From positions 372,001-436,000 of the forward strand of contig VHIT02000011.1 in the NCBI GenBank assembly GCA_009768925.2: DNA of 64,000 nt, in the 5' to 3' direction. Shown in pieces: positions 47,939 through 57,056 of this stretch. Source of the DNA: Cryptosporidium bovis. Lineage: Eukaryota; Apicomplexa; Conoidasida; Eucoccidiorida; Cryptosporidiidae. The translations under genes and the position numbers were made by a program. Numbering within the stretch: position 1 is the stretch's first letter; every line of letters begins with the position of its first letter. The notes under the pieces were generated by a model. That model had not been told where the DNA came from and made no database searches. It saw only the letters and a program-made list of their open reading frames with translations.

Positions 47939-49678
47939 ATGCCAAATGTCACCCAAAATTTATTGTATTCAGTAAAAAAGGACAATATGCAAGCAAACCA
48001 AATTGTAGAGCTGAGAGCCTTGCTTTCTCTAAGGAGGGTTTATGAAGAAGGTACAATTTTGAGGATCAATTCTGGTGTTCCAAAATATATTTGTTTACTA
48101 TCTAAATTGAAGGGGTACAATAGTCCGTATTTTTTCGAGGATGAATTGGAGTGTTGGGAAGGAAGAGAGTGTGTTATAGCTGGTGAATTTAATTTCACTG
48201 CTGAAAAAGGAATCGATGTATCAAGTGAAAGTATTCGCCTGATTCCCGGAGACAACCCTTTTATTGTCTTCTTATCGATTTCAAACAATGATTTAAAAAG
48301 TGTCGGTTGTGAATTGCTAAAAAGGCAGTCCAATATGATAGAAATATTAAATCATTTTTTTTTAGAAAAACTTCAGGACTCCAGCTCTTCAAGACGCAAC
48401 ATTATTGATTTAGAGTTTTCAAATCCCCTGAACTCGGATAAAGAAATCTATTGGAAACCAATCAAGGTCTTATGGTTTTCTAAATGCGTCATTATAGGAA
48501 AAAATGGTGCCTATTCTGCTCTTGGAATTGAGATGCCTCTAAAAAGAACTCTTACTTCAGTATTAATTTCATATTCCTGCTACAAAGACTTTAAACTAAT
48601 CACAGAGGCAGAACTACCTCAATTGATTATTTTATTGACTTTAATAATTCAGTTAGTTTCAATTATTAGAAAGATATTTAACTCAAGTTTCTACCTTCCA
48701 ATTTTCTTCTCAACAGATTGCATTTTATTTGATATTGTAAAATCACCTGAAACGGGAGCTATTTGTTTTGAGAACCCAATGATGATTGATATCGGCGAGA
48801 AGACTCAATTAGATACAATCGAGTACTCGACTTCAAAGGTCCAGGATTGTAAACTACTTCCAATTCAGAAAAACATTTCCTTAAATAAATACTTAACTCC
48901 GGAAATAGCTATCTCTTATTTTACTAATAGTTTGATGAGGCTTACAGAAAAAAATAATTCTGAATCAAAAAAACAGTATACAATTTACGATGGTTTCAGT
49001 ATTAACACTTTGAAAGATGTTTTGTCAGTGAGAATCAAAAACAAGTGGAAACCTATGATTTTTTCAGGTGATATTAAAGTTAAAAGCGAATTTTTAAATG
49101 ACGTGTTATTTGAAACAGACATTGTTGAAATGATACTAAATAAAGATGCGGACTTCATTGTCAATATAGGAGCTCCTTCTGTTGTGTTCTCAATTGGTTT
49201 ACTTGTTTCTGAAGTAATTGGGGGTAAGGATTTGTTGTTTGCTTGTGGAGGTGATAAGTTACACTTTGTTGACAATTTGTGTGAATGGAATTCATGTGGA
49301 GATGTCATGCCAATTTTTGGGAGAGTCAAGGAAGAAAATGTAATGAACACCTTAACAGGGAGAAGAAACTATTCCGTATTAGACATTTTGCCCGACAACG
49401 TACAATTCCTTCCTTCCACCATCCAATCCAACCAATTATTAAGCAAAATCCACAAATTGATATGGGCGTGTTTAAATTTTGTTCCTTCTCAAAGACTGTC
49501 TCTAGGGCAGCTTGAAAACGAATTAATCATAATAAAAAGCGAATTATTTAGTATTTATCATAGATGTGATTTGAAAGAAAGCGAAAACCAAGTCAATCGT
49601 ACTAAATTTGAAAAGATAAAAGCAAAAATCATTGGCATGATAAAAAAATTCAGGCACTCCAAAAGAAGACTATGCTAG
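47939..49678 (+). CDS. Hypothetical protein with faint degenerate-kinase features
   Basis: A 579-residue protein of unknown family. Some segments recall the C-lobe of a protein kinase: a helix IRKIFNSSFYLPIFFSTDCI followed by LFDI (where kinases have HxDxxxxNxL), LNKYLTPEIA (like an APE segment), and near the end WACLNFVPSQRLSLGQL, which resembles the common CLxxxPSQRPS motif of subdomain XI. The catalytic HRD Asp, DFG and a glycine loop are not visible, so if related it would be a pseudokinase. It is also possible that these are chance similarities. No signal peptide. The C-terminus is strongly basic. It starts 25 bp after TPT1 on the same strand, the tightest co-directional spacing here. 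Confidence 0.75.
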   Translation: MPNVTQNLLYSVKKDNMQANQIVELRALLSLRRVYEEGTILRINSGVPKYICLLSKLKGYNSPYFFEDELECWEGRECVIAGEFNFTAEKGIDVSSESIRLIPGDNPFIVFLSISNNDLKSVGCELLKRQSNMIEILNHFFLEKLQDSSSSRRNIIDLEFSNPLNSDKEIYWKPIKVLWFSKCVIIGKNGAYSALGIEMPLKRTLTSVLISYSCYKDFKLITEAELPQLIILLTLIIQLVSIIRKIFNSSFYLPIFFSTDCILFDIVKSPETGAICFENPMMIDIGEKTQLDTIEYSTSKVQDCKLLPIQKNISLNKYLTPEIAISYFTNSLMRLTEKNNSESKKQYTIYDGFSINTLKDVLSVRIKNKWKPMIFSGDIKVKSEFLNDVLFETDIVEMILNKDADFIVNIGAPSVVFSIGLLVSEVIGGKDLLFACGGDKLHFVDNLCEWNSCGDVMPIFGRVKEENVMNTLTGRRNYSVLDILPDNVQFLPSTIQSNQLLSKIHKLIWACLNFVPSQRLSLGQLENELIIIKSELFSIYHRCDLKESENQVNRTKFEKIKAKIIGMIKKFRHSKRRLC

Positions 49679-50062
49679 TTTGATTTATGTGTGTTAGCTT
49701 TTATTATCCCTAATTTGAAAGTTGCTCTTTTTGAGATCCTTTCAATGAAAAAAAATTATATGGCCTTCCTATGTGTTTAATTTGATAATAAACATTGAGA
49801 AATGCCATTGGCTTTAGTCTAAGAATTTGAGTAGTTTAGTAGATCATCGTTAATTTTACTTGGGCAGAATTTTACCTGTTGTTTAAAATTGTGAGTACCA
49901 TTGGCGCCTAGTCTGACTCGACGCTAGTAATGCAACATTGCATTTAAATGTGGGAATTTATTTATATTTGTTGCGGTGTCTAGCAAGACAAAAAGGCAAA
50001 CTAAAATAAACGAGTTTTAAACTCTACAAACTGAATAGTGTATTATTTTATATCTGAAAAAG
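49679..50062. promoter_or_regulatory. Spacer with TTGGCGCC motif
   Basis: A 384 bp spacer between two co-directional plus-strand genes. TTGGCGCC at 49901-49908 lies 155 bp upstream of the next start codon. No RNA gene or repeat recognised. Confidence 0.4.
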
Positions 50063-52282
50063 ATGCCCGGTGTTTATGAGAAACAATGCAGGGGTCCTAG
50101 GTTTGATTACATGGTATCCACTGTGGAAAAATGTAGGAGCGAAATAAACAGAAAGAATTACGCGAATTCATATGAATTAATGAGTGAAATTCTGCTCTCG
50201 CTTTGCAACGACTACGAATTGGTCGAAGAATTTTTCTATAGTGGTGCATTTCAATGTTGTTGCGAACTTTTGTCTATTAAGGGGCTTAATGAAATGAACT
50301 CAGGAGCAAATAATTCCTTAATTGACCAAGAAATGGAAGTACCAAGACTAATAATTGAGCAATTTTCATTACTTTCAACATTTACTGTACAGTCTTTTGA
50401 TGAAGAAATTGGGGAAATATCGTTACTGGTATATTTTCTCACAGAAAGGCACAGATACTACGTTGATGTAAATTGGAAATCCTACGAACTAGAATATGTT
50501 AGTGCATTCCTTCAATCACATTTTAGATTCCTCTATTGTGCAATAAAATCATTCAATAAATATCAAAACAATGAAGGACCATCACTATTATTAATGACTC
50601 TAAAAAATATAGAAGTTGTAATAAGAAGCTTTCCCGGGCATAGAGTGGTACCTAATATGGTTAAAGTACTGGCTGATAATTCAACATGGGGGACAATAAA
50701 TTTGCTGTCAGAAATGATTGGTTCGAATATTATAGAAATTATTTCGGAAGAAAAAGGAGATAATGATTCACAGATCATTCAATTTAGAGAATGTGCAATT
50801 GTGTTAATACAAATAATAGCACACTTACCCATAATTGGTGCAAATACAGGCCTGAATAAATATCTAATCCCTTCTTTAACGCAAATAGGTCTACAAAAAT
50901 TATTATTATCTCAAAATAGTGGGGACGTTTATATCCGTTGTTCTTGTAAATACTGCGAAAATTGTAGAAAAATTCAAAAAATATGTATAAAGAAAGATGA
51001 GTTTACTATTCAAGAAACCATTCCATTATTCAAAAGTTTGTTTGAATCATTTATGAAAAACGATGCTCTGGGAATAATAATTAATCTCCTTTTGTCCTTG
51101 CAAAAAACAGAAAACTACTCCCCATTGAATGAGGATGATATTAGCAAAATAATTGGTTATAAAAAAACATATTCTATAATGCTTCAATACATAATCAAGA
51201 TTTTAGATTCGGATAATTTATCCAAAGTTTTGATTAGTCTCATGAAAATATTCCCAAAATACACAAAATATAAAAGCTCAAATGCAAAAAACTTTTCGGA
51301 ATTCATTAACATGAGTTTCATTAAACTGAAAATCTCAAGAAATGTAAATGACGAGAAAAGTTCTCGGAATAAATTATCAGGAGAATATGGAGAAATATTC
51401 GAAATAATTTCTTTGTCAGAGAATGCGAAATTAATTACTAACTGTATTACTTCAATTGTCTTACACAAATTCGATTACCCAGTTAACGACAATCCAAATT
51501 TATTCCAAATTTTTGAAATAATATGCCCAACATTTGAACTAATAGTAAAGAAATTAATAGTTGAATGGGAAAAGAAGCTTGAATTGGCAAGGAATTTAGC
51601 ATTTTCATTTGAACAGATGAATGAAATACTTTTGGAGAGTAACACTTTTCTTATATTACTGATACCTATCTACATAAAATATTTGGTTAACAAAGAAAGT
51701 TCTAATGAAAACAAAACTAAAAACTCATTTAATTTCATTGGGAAAAAAATGTCCGGAATATTAAACTCATTCACAGAACTGTTCCAAACTTTTTGTCAAA
51801 TGGCCATTACAGAGTCTGTTAAAAATGTATCAGATGGGAAAATTGTACAAATTAATGATTCAATAGATATGGACAGCAAAGACAGTATATACAATATTGG
51901 TTCGGCTATAATCTCATGTCTAGCAATAATTTCAGATGTCTCAACATACAATTGGACATGTGTTTCACGTAGAAGGTATATCCCATCTCCACAGTTTGAA
52001 ATATGTGGTTGGATTGCATCAAGTCAATACAAATTTATGGACTGTTGGAAAAAAATTTTTTTGTCTGACAGGTGTATTTGCATAAAAGAGTTATCCCAAA
52101 TTATTACGTTGATATCAGAAAGAAGTTCAGGACTTAATTCGAAAAAGAACATTATAGGGAGTAATTTTTATTTGAACAAGGAATTTTTGGATCAGTGTGA
52201 AACATACTTTGAGGAAACTGATGATGAGATAAACGTGGATTCTGATGAAGTTGAAAGTAATACTCTAAATAAAGTAGATTAG
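50063..52282 (+). CDS. Hypothetical helical-repeat-like protein
   Basis: A 739-residue protein that I cannot place. It appears almost wholly alpha-helical, in a pattern suggesting HEAT- or ARM-like helical pairs. A cysteine-rich patch at about residues 290-312 (CSCKYCENCRKIQKIC) breaks this pattern and could bind zinc. The C-terminal 25 residues are acidic. No signal peptide or membrane span. The ATG at 50063 (MPGVYEKQC) is the first in frame. It probably belongs to a large complex, but this is only inferred from the fold impression. Confidence 0.78.
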   Translation: MPGVYEKQCRGPRFDYMVSTVEKCRSEINRKNYANSYELMSEILLSLCNDYELVEEFFYSGAFQCCCELLSIKGLNEMNSGANNSLIDQEMEVPRLIIEQFSLLSTFTVQSFDEEIGEISLLVYFLTERHRYYVDVNWKSYELEYVSAFLQSHFRFLYCAIKSFNKYQNNEGPSLLLMTLKNIEVVIRSFPGHRVVPNMVKVLADNSTWGTINLLSEMIGSNIIEIISEEKGDNDSQIIQFRECAIVLIQIIAHLPIIGANTGLNKYLIPSLTQIGLQKLLLSQNSGDVYIRCSCKYCENCRKIQKICIKKDEFTIQETIPLFKSLFESFMKNDALGIIINLLLSLQKTENYSPLNEDDISKIIGYKKTYSIMLQYIIKILDSDNLSKVLISLMKIFPKYTKYKSSNAKNFSEFINMSFIKLKISRNVNDEKSSRNKLSGEYGEIFEIISLSENAKLITNCITSIVLHKFDYPVNDNPNLFQIFEIICPTFELIVKKLIVEWEKKLELARNLAFSFEQMNEILLESNTFLILLIPIYIKYLVNKESSNENKTKNSFNFIGKKMSGILNSFTELFQTFCQMAITESVKNVSDGKIVQINDSIDMDSKDSIYNIGSAIISCLAIISDVSTYNWTCVSRRRYIPSPQFEICGWIASSQYKFMDCWKKIFLSDRCICIKELSQIITLISERSSGLNSKKNIIGSNFYLNKEFLDQCETYFEETDDEINVDSDEVESNTLNKVD

Positions 52283-52617
52283 TAAAATTTATTAGAATAG
52301 TAAACTATATTTCAACATTTTCAATAGTGCTTTACTATCGAAGTGTTAATTTTTATTAAAAATGAAAATTAAGAAGAGATTAAATAATCCACTACTTTTG
52401 AAAGTAATTATTTTCTGCGCTCCCAAACGCGTGAAATGGAGGGGATAACATAATTTGAGAAATACATGTATTTTTATTCCGCAATATATTTTTTGGAGTT
52501 TGTGTTTAGATGTTTATCTTCATGAATATTAATAACTTTGATGAACTCAAATAATACTGCTGCATTTCTTTCTATATATATGAACCTTGGGTATGAAAGT
52601 ATACATTTATTCTAAAC
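52283..52617. other. Gene-free spacer
   Basis: About 335 bp of AT-rich sequence between the helical protein and the EH-domain gene, both on the plus strand. I see no motif, RNA gene or repeat beyond AT tracts. Confidence 0.5.
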
Positions 52618-53853
52618 ATGAAAAATAGCAAAGTATTTTTTACTGAAGAAGAAATAAATTGCTATAAAACATGGTATTCCATTGTTCATAACTATGATGA
52701 AAGCTTTATTGGAGAAGAGGTTTTTAATAATAACAATGATATTCCTAAGTTAGGCGTGAAAACTGCACTGTTCTTGAGAACTTCGGGACTTCCAAACCAA
52801 GTTCTTCACGAAATATGGAGATTAGTAGATTCAGAAAATGAAGGTTTACTATCATTTTATAACTTTGGGAAAGCCTGTAGATTGGTTTCCTTTTATCAAA
52901 ACGAAGGTGTTTTTCCTGCTCAGGACTTAGTTACTAAAATTCCAAAAAAATTGGCATATTTTAATATTGGACTTTTCCTCGGGAAATTGAACAAAAACAC
53001 GCAAATTAATTTAAGAAATATAATAGAGTCTTATTTTTCTGATGAATTATTTGTTTCAAGAGCAATAAAAACATTTAAACAACTTGATGTTGGTAATAAA
53101 GACCTCGTTGATGGGTCAGAAATTTTTAATTTATTTATCAACTCTAATATTCCAAGAGAAAAGTTGAGAGAAATATGGGACTATTCTGATATTGACAATG
53201 ACGGCAAATTGTCAACGACAGAATTTATTGTTTTTAATACGCTTATAGAAGTAAGCAAAAGATACGACATAAACATTAATGATAGCATCTCCGTAGAAAG
53301 TATAATTCTACTCCTTAACAATGTTTTGAGGTCTTACTACAATAAAACGAGAGATGATAAATCAGAAAGTCTTCATGAATGGAGACTTCACAGGAATAAT
53401 GAAAAAGCCGAATTAAAACACAATTATGATTTAGATATAGATTTACATGAAAGTGAGGTTTCTGACTTAATGAAGATAAAAGAGATAGTTTTAAGTTTAA
53501 AACAAATCGACTGTGAACTCATTCAGAGATTGGAAAAAAAAAAACTAAAGTTAGCGACAGAACACAAGAATCTCCTGCTCGAAATAAATAAAATCTACAA
53601 CAAATACATTAATAATCGAACGTTAATAGACCACCTCTATGAGGATATAAAATTCTTTAAAGAAGCAAATTTCATTATTTCAAATTCCGATGTGCAAGAA
53701 AGGATGGAACCCTGTTTAAATATCGTTAAAAAATCAAAAAATGGAGAAATAAGAGAATATAAGGCACTTGAGAGTCCACTAAATAGTTTCCCGAAGGTAG
53801 ATTGTAAAAACTGGGTAAAATTCCCTTCGAAAACAAAGAATTTTAATTCATAG
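52618..53853 (+). CDS. EH-domain protein, EPS15/Pan1-like
   Basis: A 411-residue protein with two EH (EPS15 homology) domains and a coiled coil, the N-terminal layout of EPS15/EDE1-type endocytic adaptors. EH domain 1 is at about 8-100 (ALFLRTSGLPNQVLHEIWRL, DSENEGLLSF). EH domain 2 is at about 145-230 (AIKTFKQLD ... INSNIPREKLREIWDYSDID). The EF-hand loop of domain 2 (DIDNDGKLSTTE) has all calcium ligands; the loop of domain 1 is degenerate. Coiled coil at about 270-345. EH domains bind NPF peptides in vesicle-coat adaptors. Apicomplexan endocytosis at the micropore uses an EPS15-like protein, so such a role is plausible. The 3' end overlaps MCM4's by 6 bp. Confidence 0.85.
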   Translation: MKNSKVFFTEEEINCYKTWYSIVHNYDESFIGEEVFNNNNDIPKLGVKTALFLRTSGLPNQVLHEIWRLVDSENEGLLSFYNFGKACRLVSFYQNEGVFPAQDLVTKIPKKLAYFNIGLFLGKLNKNTQINLRNIIESYFSDELFVSRAIKTFKQLDVGNKDLVDGSEIFNLFINSNIPREKLREIWDYSDIDNDGKLSTTEFIVFNTLIEVSKRYDININDSISVESIILLLNNVLRSYYNKTRDDKSESLHEWRLHRNNEKAELKHNYDLDIDLHESEVSDLMKIKEIVLSLKQIDCELIQRLEKKKLKLATEHKNLLLEINKIYNKYINNRTLIDHLYEDIKFFKEANFIISNSDVQERMEPCLNIVKKSKNGEIREYKALESPLNSFPKVDCKNWVKFPSKTKNFNS

Positions 53854-56520
53854 TACTTTGTACTTTTGCCCTGAGACTTTTCTTATTCCTCCATCAATAA
53901 CTAGCGAATCTAGACAAACTTCAAAATCCCTTCTAATTTCGAATAGATTGTAATCTCCTCGTTTATCCGACATCAATGAATTTTGAATTTTGTCCAGCAA
54001 GTTTTCCTTGGAAATTCCCTCCTTATTATCGGTGAGTATTTCTAGTATCAATTTACTTATCCTTCCTTGTAGTAACCTCTCTCTTCCTCCAAACCCAATG
54101 GTAAGTTGCTCCATATCTATTAATCCTGTAGTTGGGTCAATCAATGCACTGTATGTTGCAGACATCATCAATCTTGTGGCTTCATCAACATGGGCCTCTT
54201 GGACCCATTCGCTCAGTTCCATTTTAGCTAAAGCCTCAGAAATACGTATTAAGCTCTCTAGTTGCCTCGGTGTTGCTGTTATTGTTTTTTGCCTTTGATT
54301 ACCCGAGTTAGAACCTTGCCTTCTCATTGATATATAGTTTTGTACCAGTCTATTGCAAGCCTCAGTAGATAATTTTGGATTACAATACTTGCGACAAAAT
54401 GTTATATATCTTGAAAGAGTTGGCTTATCTATAATATCTTGTGGTTTCACATTTAAATCATCTTTATTTGTTGTGTATAAGGAACACAAGTGTTCAGCAA
54501 GTTTTTTATCCGACTCTTCATTTTGTTTATCGATCATAAGATATATTAAATCGAATCTTGACATGAGAGACGGTGGGAGGTTTATATTTTCTATTACGCT
54601 TTTGAATGGATCATACCTACTAGAAATAGGATTAGCAGAGGCCAATACTGCAACTCGAGCATTTAGAGAGCAAATTATACCAGCTTTTGCAATACTAACC
54701 GTTTGTTGTTCCATTGCTTCATGCAAAATACTCCTTGAAGAGTCATCCATTTTGTCAAATTCATCAATACAACAGATTCCTCTATCACTCAATACCAATG
54801 CGCCACTCTCCAATACTATTTCTTTAGTTTCTGGATCTTTTGTAATGTATGCAGTTAAACCAACTGCAGAACTACCCTTACCACTTATATAGTAGCCTCT
54901 TGGTGCGAGCTTGTGGATATATTGCAAAAGTTGTGACTTAGCGGTACTTGGATCACCACAAAGAAGGACATTTATCTCACTTCTATTCAAAGAACTGTTA
55001 CCATTAAATCCTTCTTCAGTTTTGTTATCTACTTGTGGAATTGCACCTTCCCCCGCTGAAATAATTTCTGATGCAGCCTTCAATAAATTCTTTCTACTTC
55101 CACCAAAAAGTTGGCATAGTAAACCCTTTTTTACGTCATCATTTTCCCAAATACTCGGGGCTATTGATCTTGAAAGTTTTTCATATAGAAGCGGATCCTT
55201 TGACATTTCCTTGAATTTTGAAATCATTTCACTAGTAAACAGAGTTTCTTTTTCCTCATGTTTTTGCTTATCAATACACACTCTTCCATTCTCATTATCC
55301 TCTAGTCCGTGCATGGAATTACCAACCACTGAGTATAACATACTTGAAGTGTTCCTATTTACGTGTAAAATGTCGATGTATGTCCTAAAAACAGATTTAA
55401 TTAGCCTCATCCTCGATGCTAACCTAATACCAGAGGTCTTGACAATTCCGTTAATTTCAATTCTATCTCCAGGACGACAAGAATCAACAATCTCATCGTA
55501 AACAAATCCCAAAATAGTACTTGGGGTTTCACCAGGTGGTATCGTGTCTGGAAGCTCCTGTATTTTCAGTATCTGTTTGTTGGAAAATTGACAGAGGTTG
55601 TGCACTAATTCAAAGGAGTATTTGCTATTACATACGGGGCACAATGTAGGTTCGTCGACTTCTCCACCTATTAAGAGACGATATTCGCGATGGTCACAGT
55701 TTGTATTCACTCCATTTACATGGTATGTATGTGTGCATCTAAATACTGCCTTTTGCATTTCTGGAATGATATCTGAACAACGAATAACAATTCCACGAAT
55801 ACTTATAAGTTGTTCAATATCAGATGGGTTCACTTCTCTCATATTACATATTTTAATATTATCAAAAACTCTTACCTTTGGGAGTGCAAACTCTTTCAAG
55901 TACTCTTCCCCGAGAATTGATTCGATCTCCGATTCAATCACTTCATCCATAAAAACGATCGAGTCGCTTGGTAAAGAAACAATTGTATAGTACAATTCCT
56001 TGCTAAAATCCTCAATATGTCTTAGACTTATATCTAAACTATAAACGGATGATGAAGAATCATCATTTTTGTTGCTATTCTCGCCATCAACTGCTAACTG
56101 TGCTTCTAAGAGCTTTCTCAGTAAACCCATGTAAGTAGAACAATTATCACTGTAAGAATTAGATTCGTTTGGTTTTGAATATTCACCTATTGAGTCACCA
56201 TCCTTTGCAATGTAAGCTTTCAGAAATGTTGAAAATAGCTCCTTGAATTCGGCCTCGCCACCCAACTCGACATTATCAATGTTTCTAGCAATTTCAGAAT
56301 AATTGCCTGAAGCATTTGATTGAATAGCAAATAATTCACTCTTTCTCAATCTACCAATATCTCCTAGATCTGTCCTTGAAAGTCTTTCAATGCTTCTAAA
56401 AGTCTTTGCTGTCTGACTTATCGAACTTCCATCTAGTTGTGAGTACCCATCGTTCGCCGCACTAACAGAGCCTTCGAATATGTTAATATCACTGTTTGCT
56501 ATACTATTACCATCTTCCAT
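53848..56520 (-). CDS. MCM4: DNA replication licensing factor MCM4
   Basis: An 890-residue MCM subunit. MCM4 identity is supported by the short N-terminal motif DLGDIGRLRKSE, the segment NIKICNMREVNPSDIEQLISIRGIVIR with IIPEMQKAVFRC, QELPDTIPPGETPSTI and LIKSVFRTYIDILH, all close to MCM4. Walker A is GDPSTAKS (522-529), Walker B ICCIDEFD (582-589), arginine finger SRFD (654-657). The zinc site seems to use Cys262, Cys275 and CPVC (294-297), with altered spacing in the first half. Two insertions stand out: about 395-427 before the AAA+ core, and about 478-512 just before Walker A, rich in Gly/Ser/Asn. The N-terminal tail is Ser/Thr-rich, as expected for the DDK target. The ATG at 56520 is the first in frame. 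Confidence 0.96.
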   Translation of the reverse strand: MEDGNSIANSDINIFEGSVSAANDGYSQLDGSSISQTAKTFRSIERLSRTDLGDIGRLRKSELFAIQSNASGNYSEIARNIDNVELGGEAEFKELFSTFLKAYIAKDGDSIGEYSKPNESNSYSDNCSTYMGLLRKLLEAQLAVDGENSNKNDDSSSSVYSLDISLRHIEDFSKELYYTIVSLPSDSIVFMDEVIESEIESILGEEYLKEFALPKVRVFDNIKICNMREVNPSDIEQLISIRGIVIRCSDIIPEMQKAVFRCTHTYHVNGVNTNCDHREYRLLIGGEVDEPTLCPVCNSKYSFELVHNLCQFSNKQILKIQELPDTIPPGETPSTILGFVYDEIVDSCRPGDRIEINGIVKTSGIRLASRMRLIKSVFRTYIDILHVNRNTSSMLYSVVGNSMHGLEDNENGRVCIDKQKHEEKETLFTSEMISKFKEMSKDPLLYEKLSRSIAPSIWENDDVKKGLLCQLFGGSRKNLLKAASEIISAGEGAIPQVDNKTEEGFNGNSSLNRSEINVLLCGDPSTAKSQLLQYIHKLAPRGYYISGKGSSAVGLTAYITKDPETKEIVLESGALVLSDRGICCIDEFDKMDDSSRSILHEAMEQQTVSIAKAGIICSLNARVAVLASANPISSRYDPFKSVIENINLPPSLMSRFDLIYLMIDKQNEESDKKLAEHLCSLYTTNKDDLNVKPQDIIDKPTLSRYITFCRKYCNPKLSTEACNRLVQNYISMRRQGSNSGNQRQKTITATPRQLESLIRISEALAKMELSEWVQEAHVDEATRLMMSATYSALIDPTTGLIDMEQLTIGFGGRERLLQGRISKLILEILTDNKEGISKENLLDKIQNSLMSDKRGDYNLFEIRRDFEVCLDSLVIDGGIRKVSGQKYKVL

Positions 56521-57056
56521 GTTTGATAAATAAGAACAAGGTGCGAAAATGTAAAAGGATCACACTAACAATTATTCAGTATAAAATTACAGGACAGCTG
56601 TGCACAAACTCTAAATTTTCTTTATTATAGTGAGTATTTCCACTGTGGGGTTGTGGACTTCTGTCAGAGCCGCCAACCAGGGTGTTAAACGGGTTTTACC
56701 GTTTAAATGAGGAAATAATGATAAAACAAAGTATATAGGGCAACAAGTTATATTAAATTTAATTCAGTTCTGTAGCTGAATGTGACCTAATTTTTTGATA
56801 TATCTATGGTGTATGTTTTTCTAAACACTTTATGTTTTTGTGCCTTAACCCGCACAAATGACTTGTTCAAATGGATTTAATTCTTATGAACATATGAAAA
56901 TACTTATTGATCACGTCAATTTGACTCTTCTTATTTACATTTAAAATTATTTGGCTTCTTAAATAGGGGAGCGTTGATAATTCTTTGAGAATCTAGGTCA
57001 TGTAAAAGGGAAAAAAAAGGGAAAACCTGATTAATGTATAATAAAACTCTCTAAAA
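56521..57056. promoter_or_regulatory. Divergent spacer MCM4 / COG2 with GC-richer structured patch
   Basis: A 536 bp spacer. At 56640-56710 a patch stands out as GC-richer: it holds GCCGCCAA (56669-56676; TTGGCGGC on the minus strand, E2F-like) and a perfect 8-bp hairpin TTAAACGG/CCGTTTAA (56685-56692 with 56699-56706, 6-nt loop). Just before it, GGTTG (56650-56654) can pair with CAACC (56674-56678). It may be the MCM4 promoter, a small structured RNA, or both. Confidence 0.4.

Noticed and set aside
54353-54892. Plus-strand frame of 179 codons opposite MCM4
   Set aside because: It overlaps the conserved AAA+ core of MCM4 and has no domain of its own.
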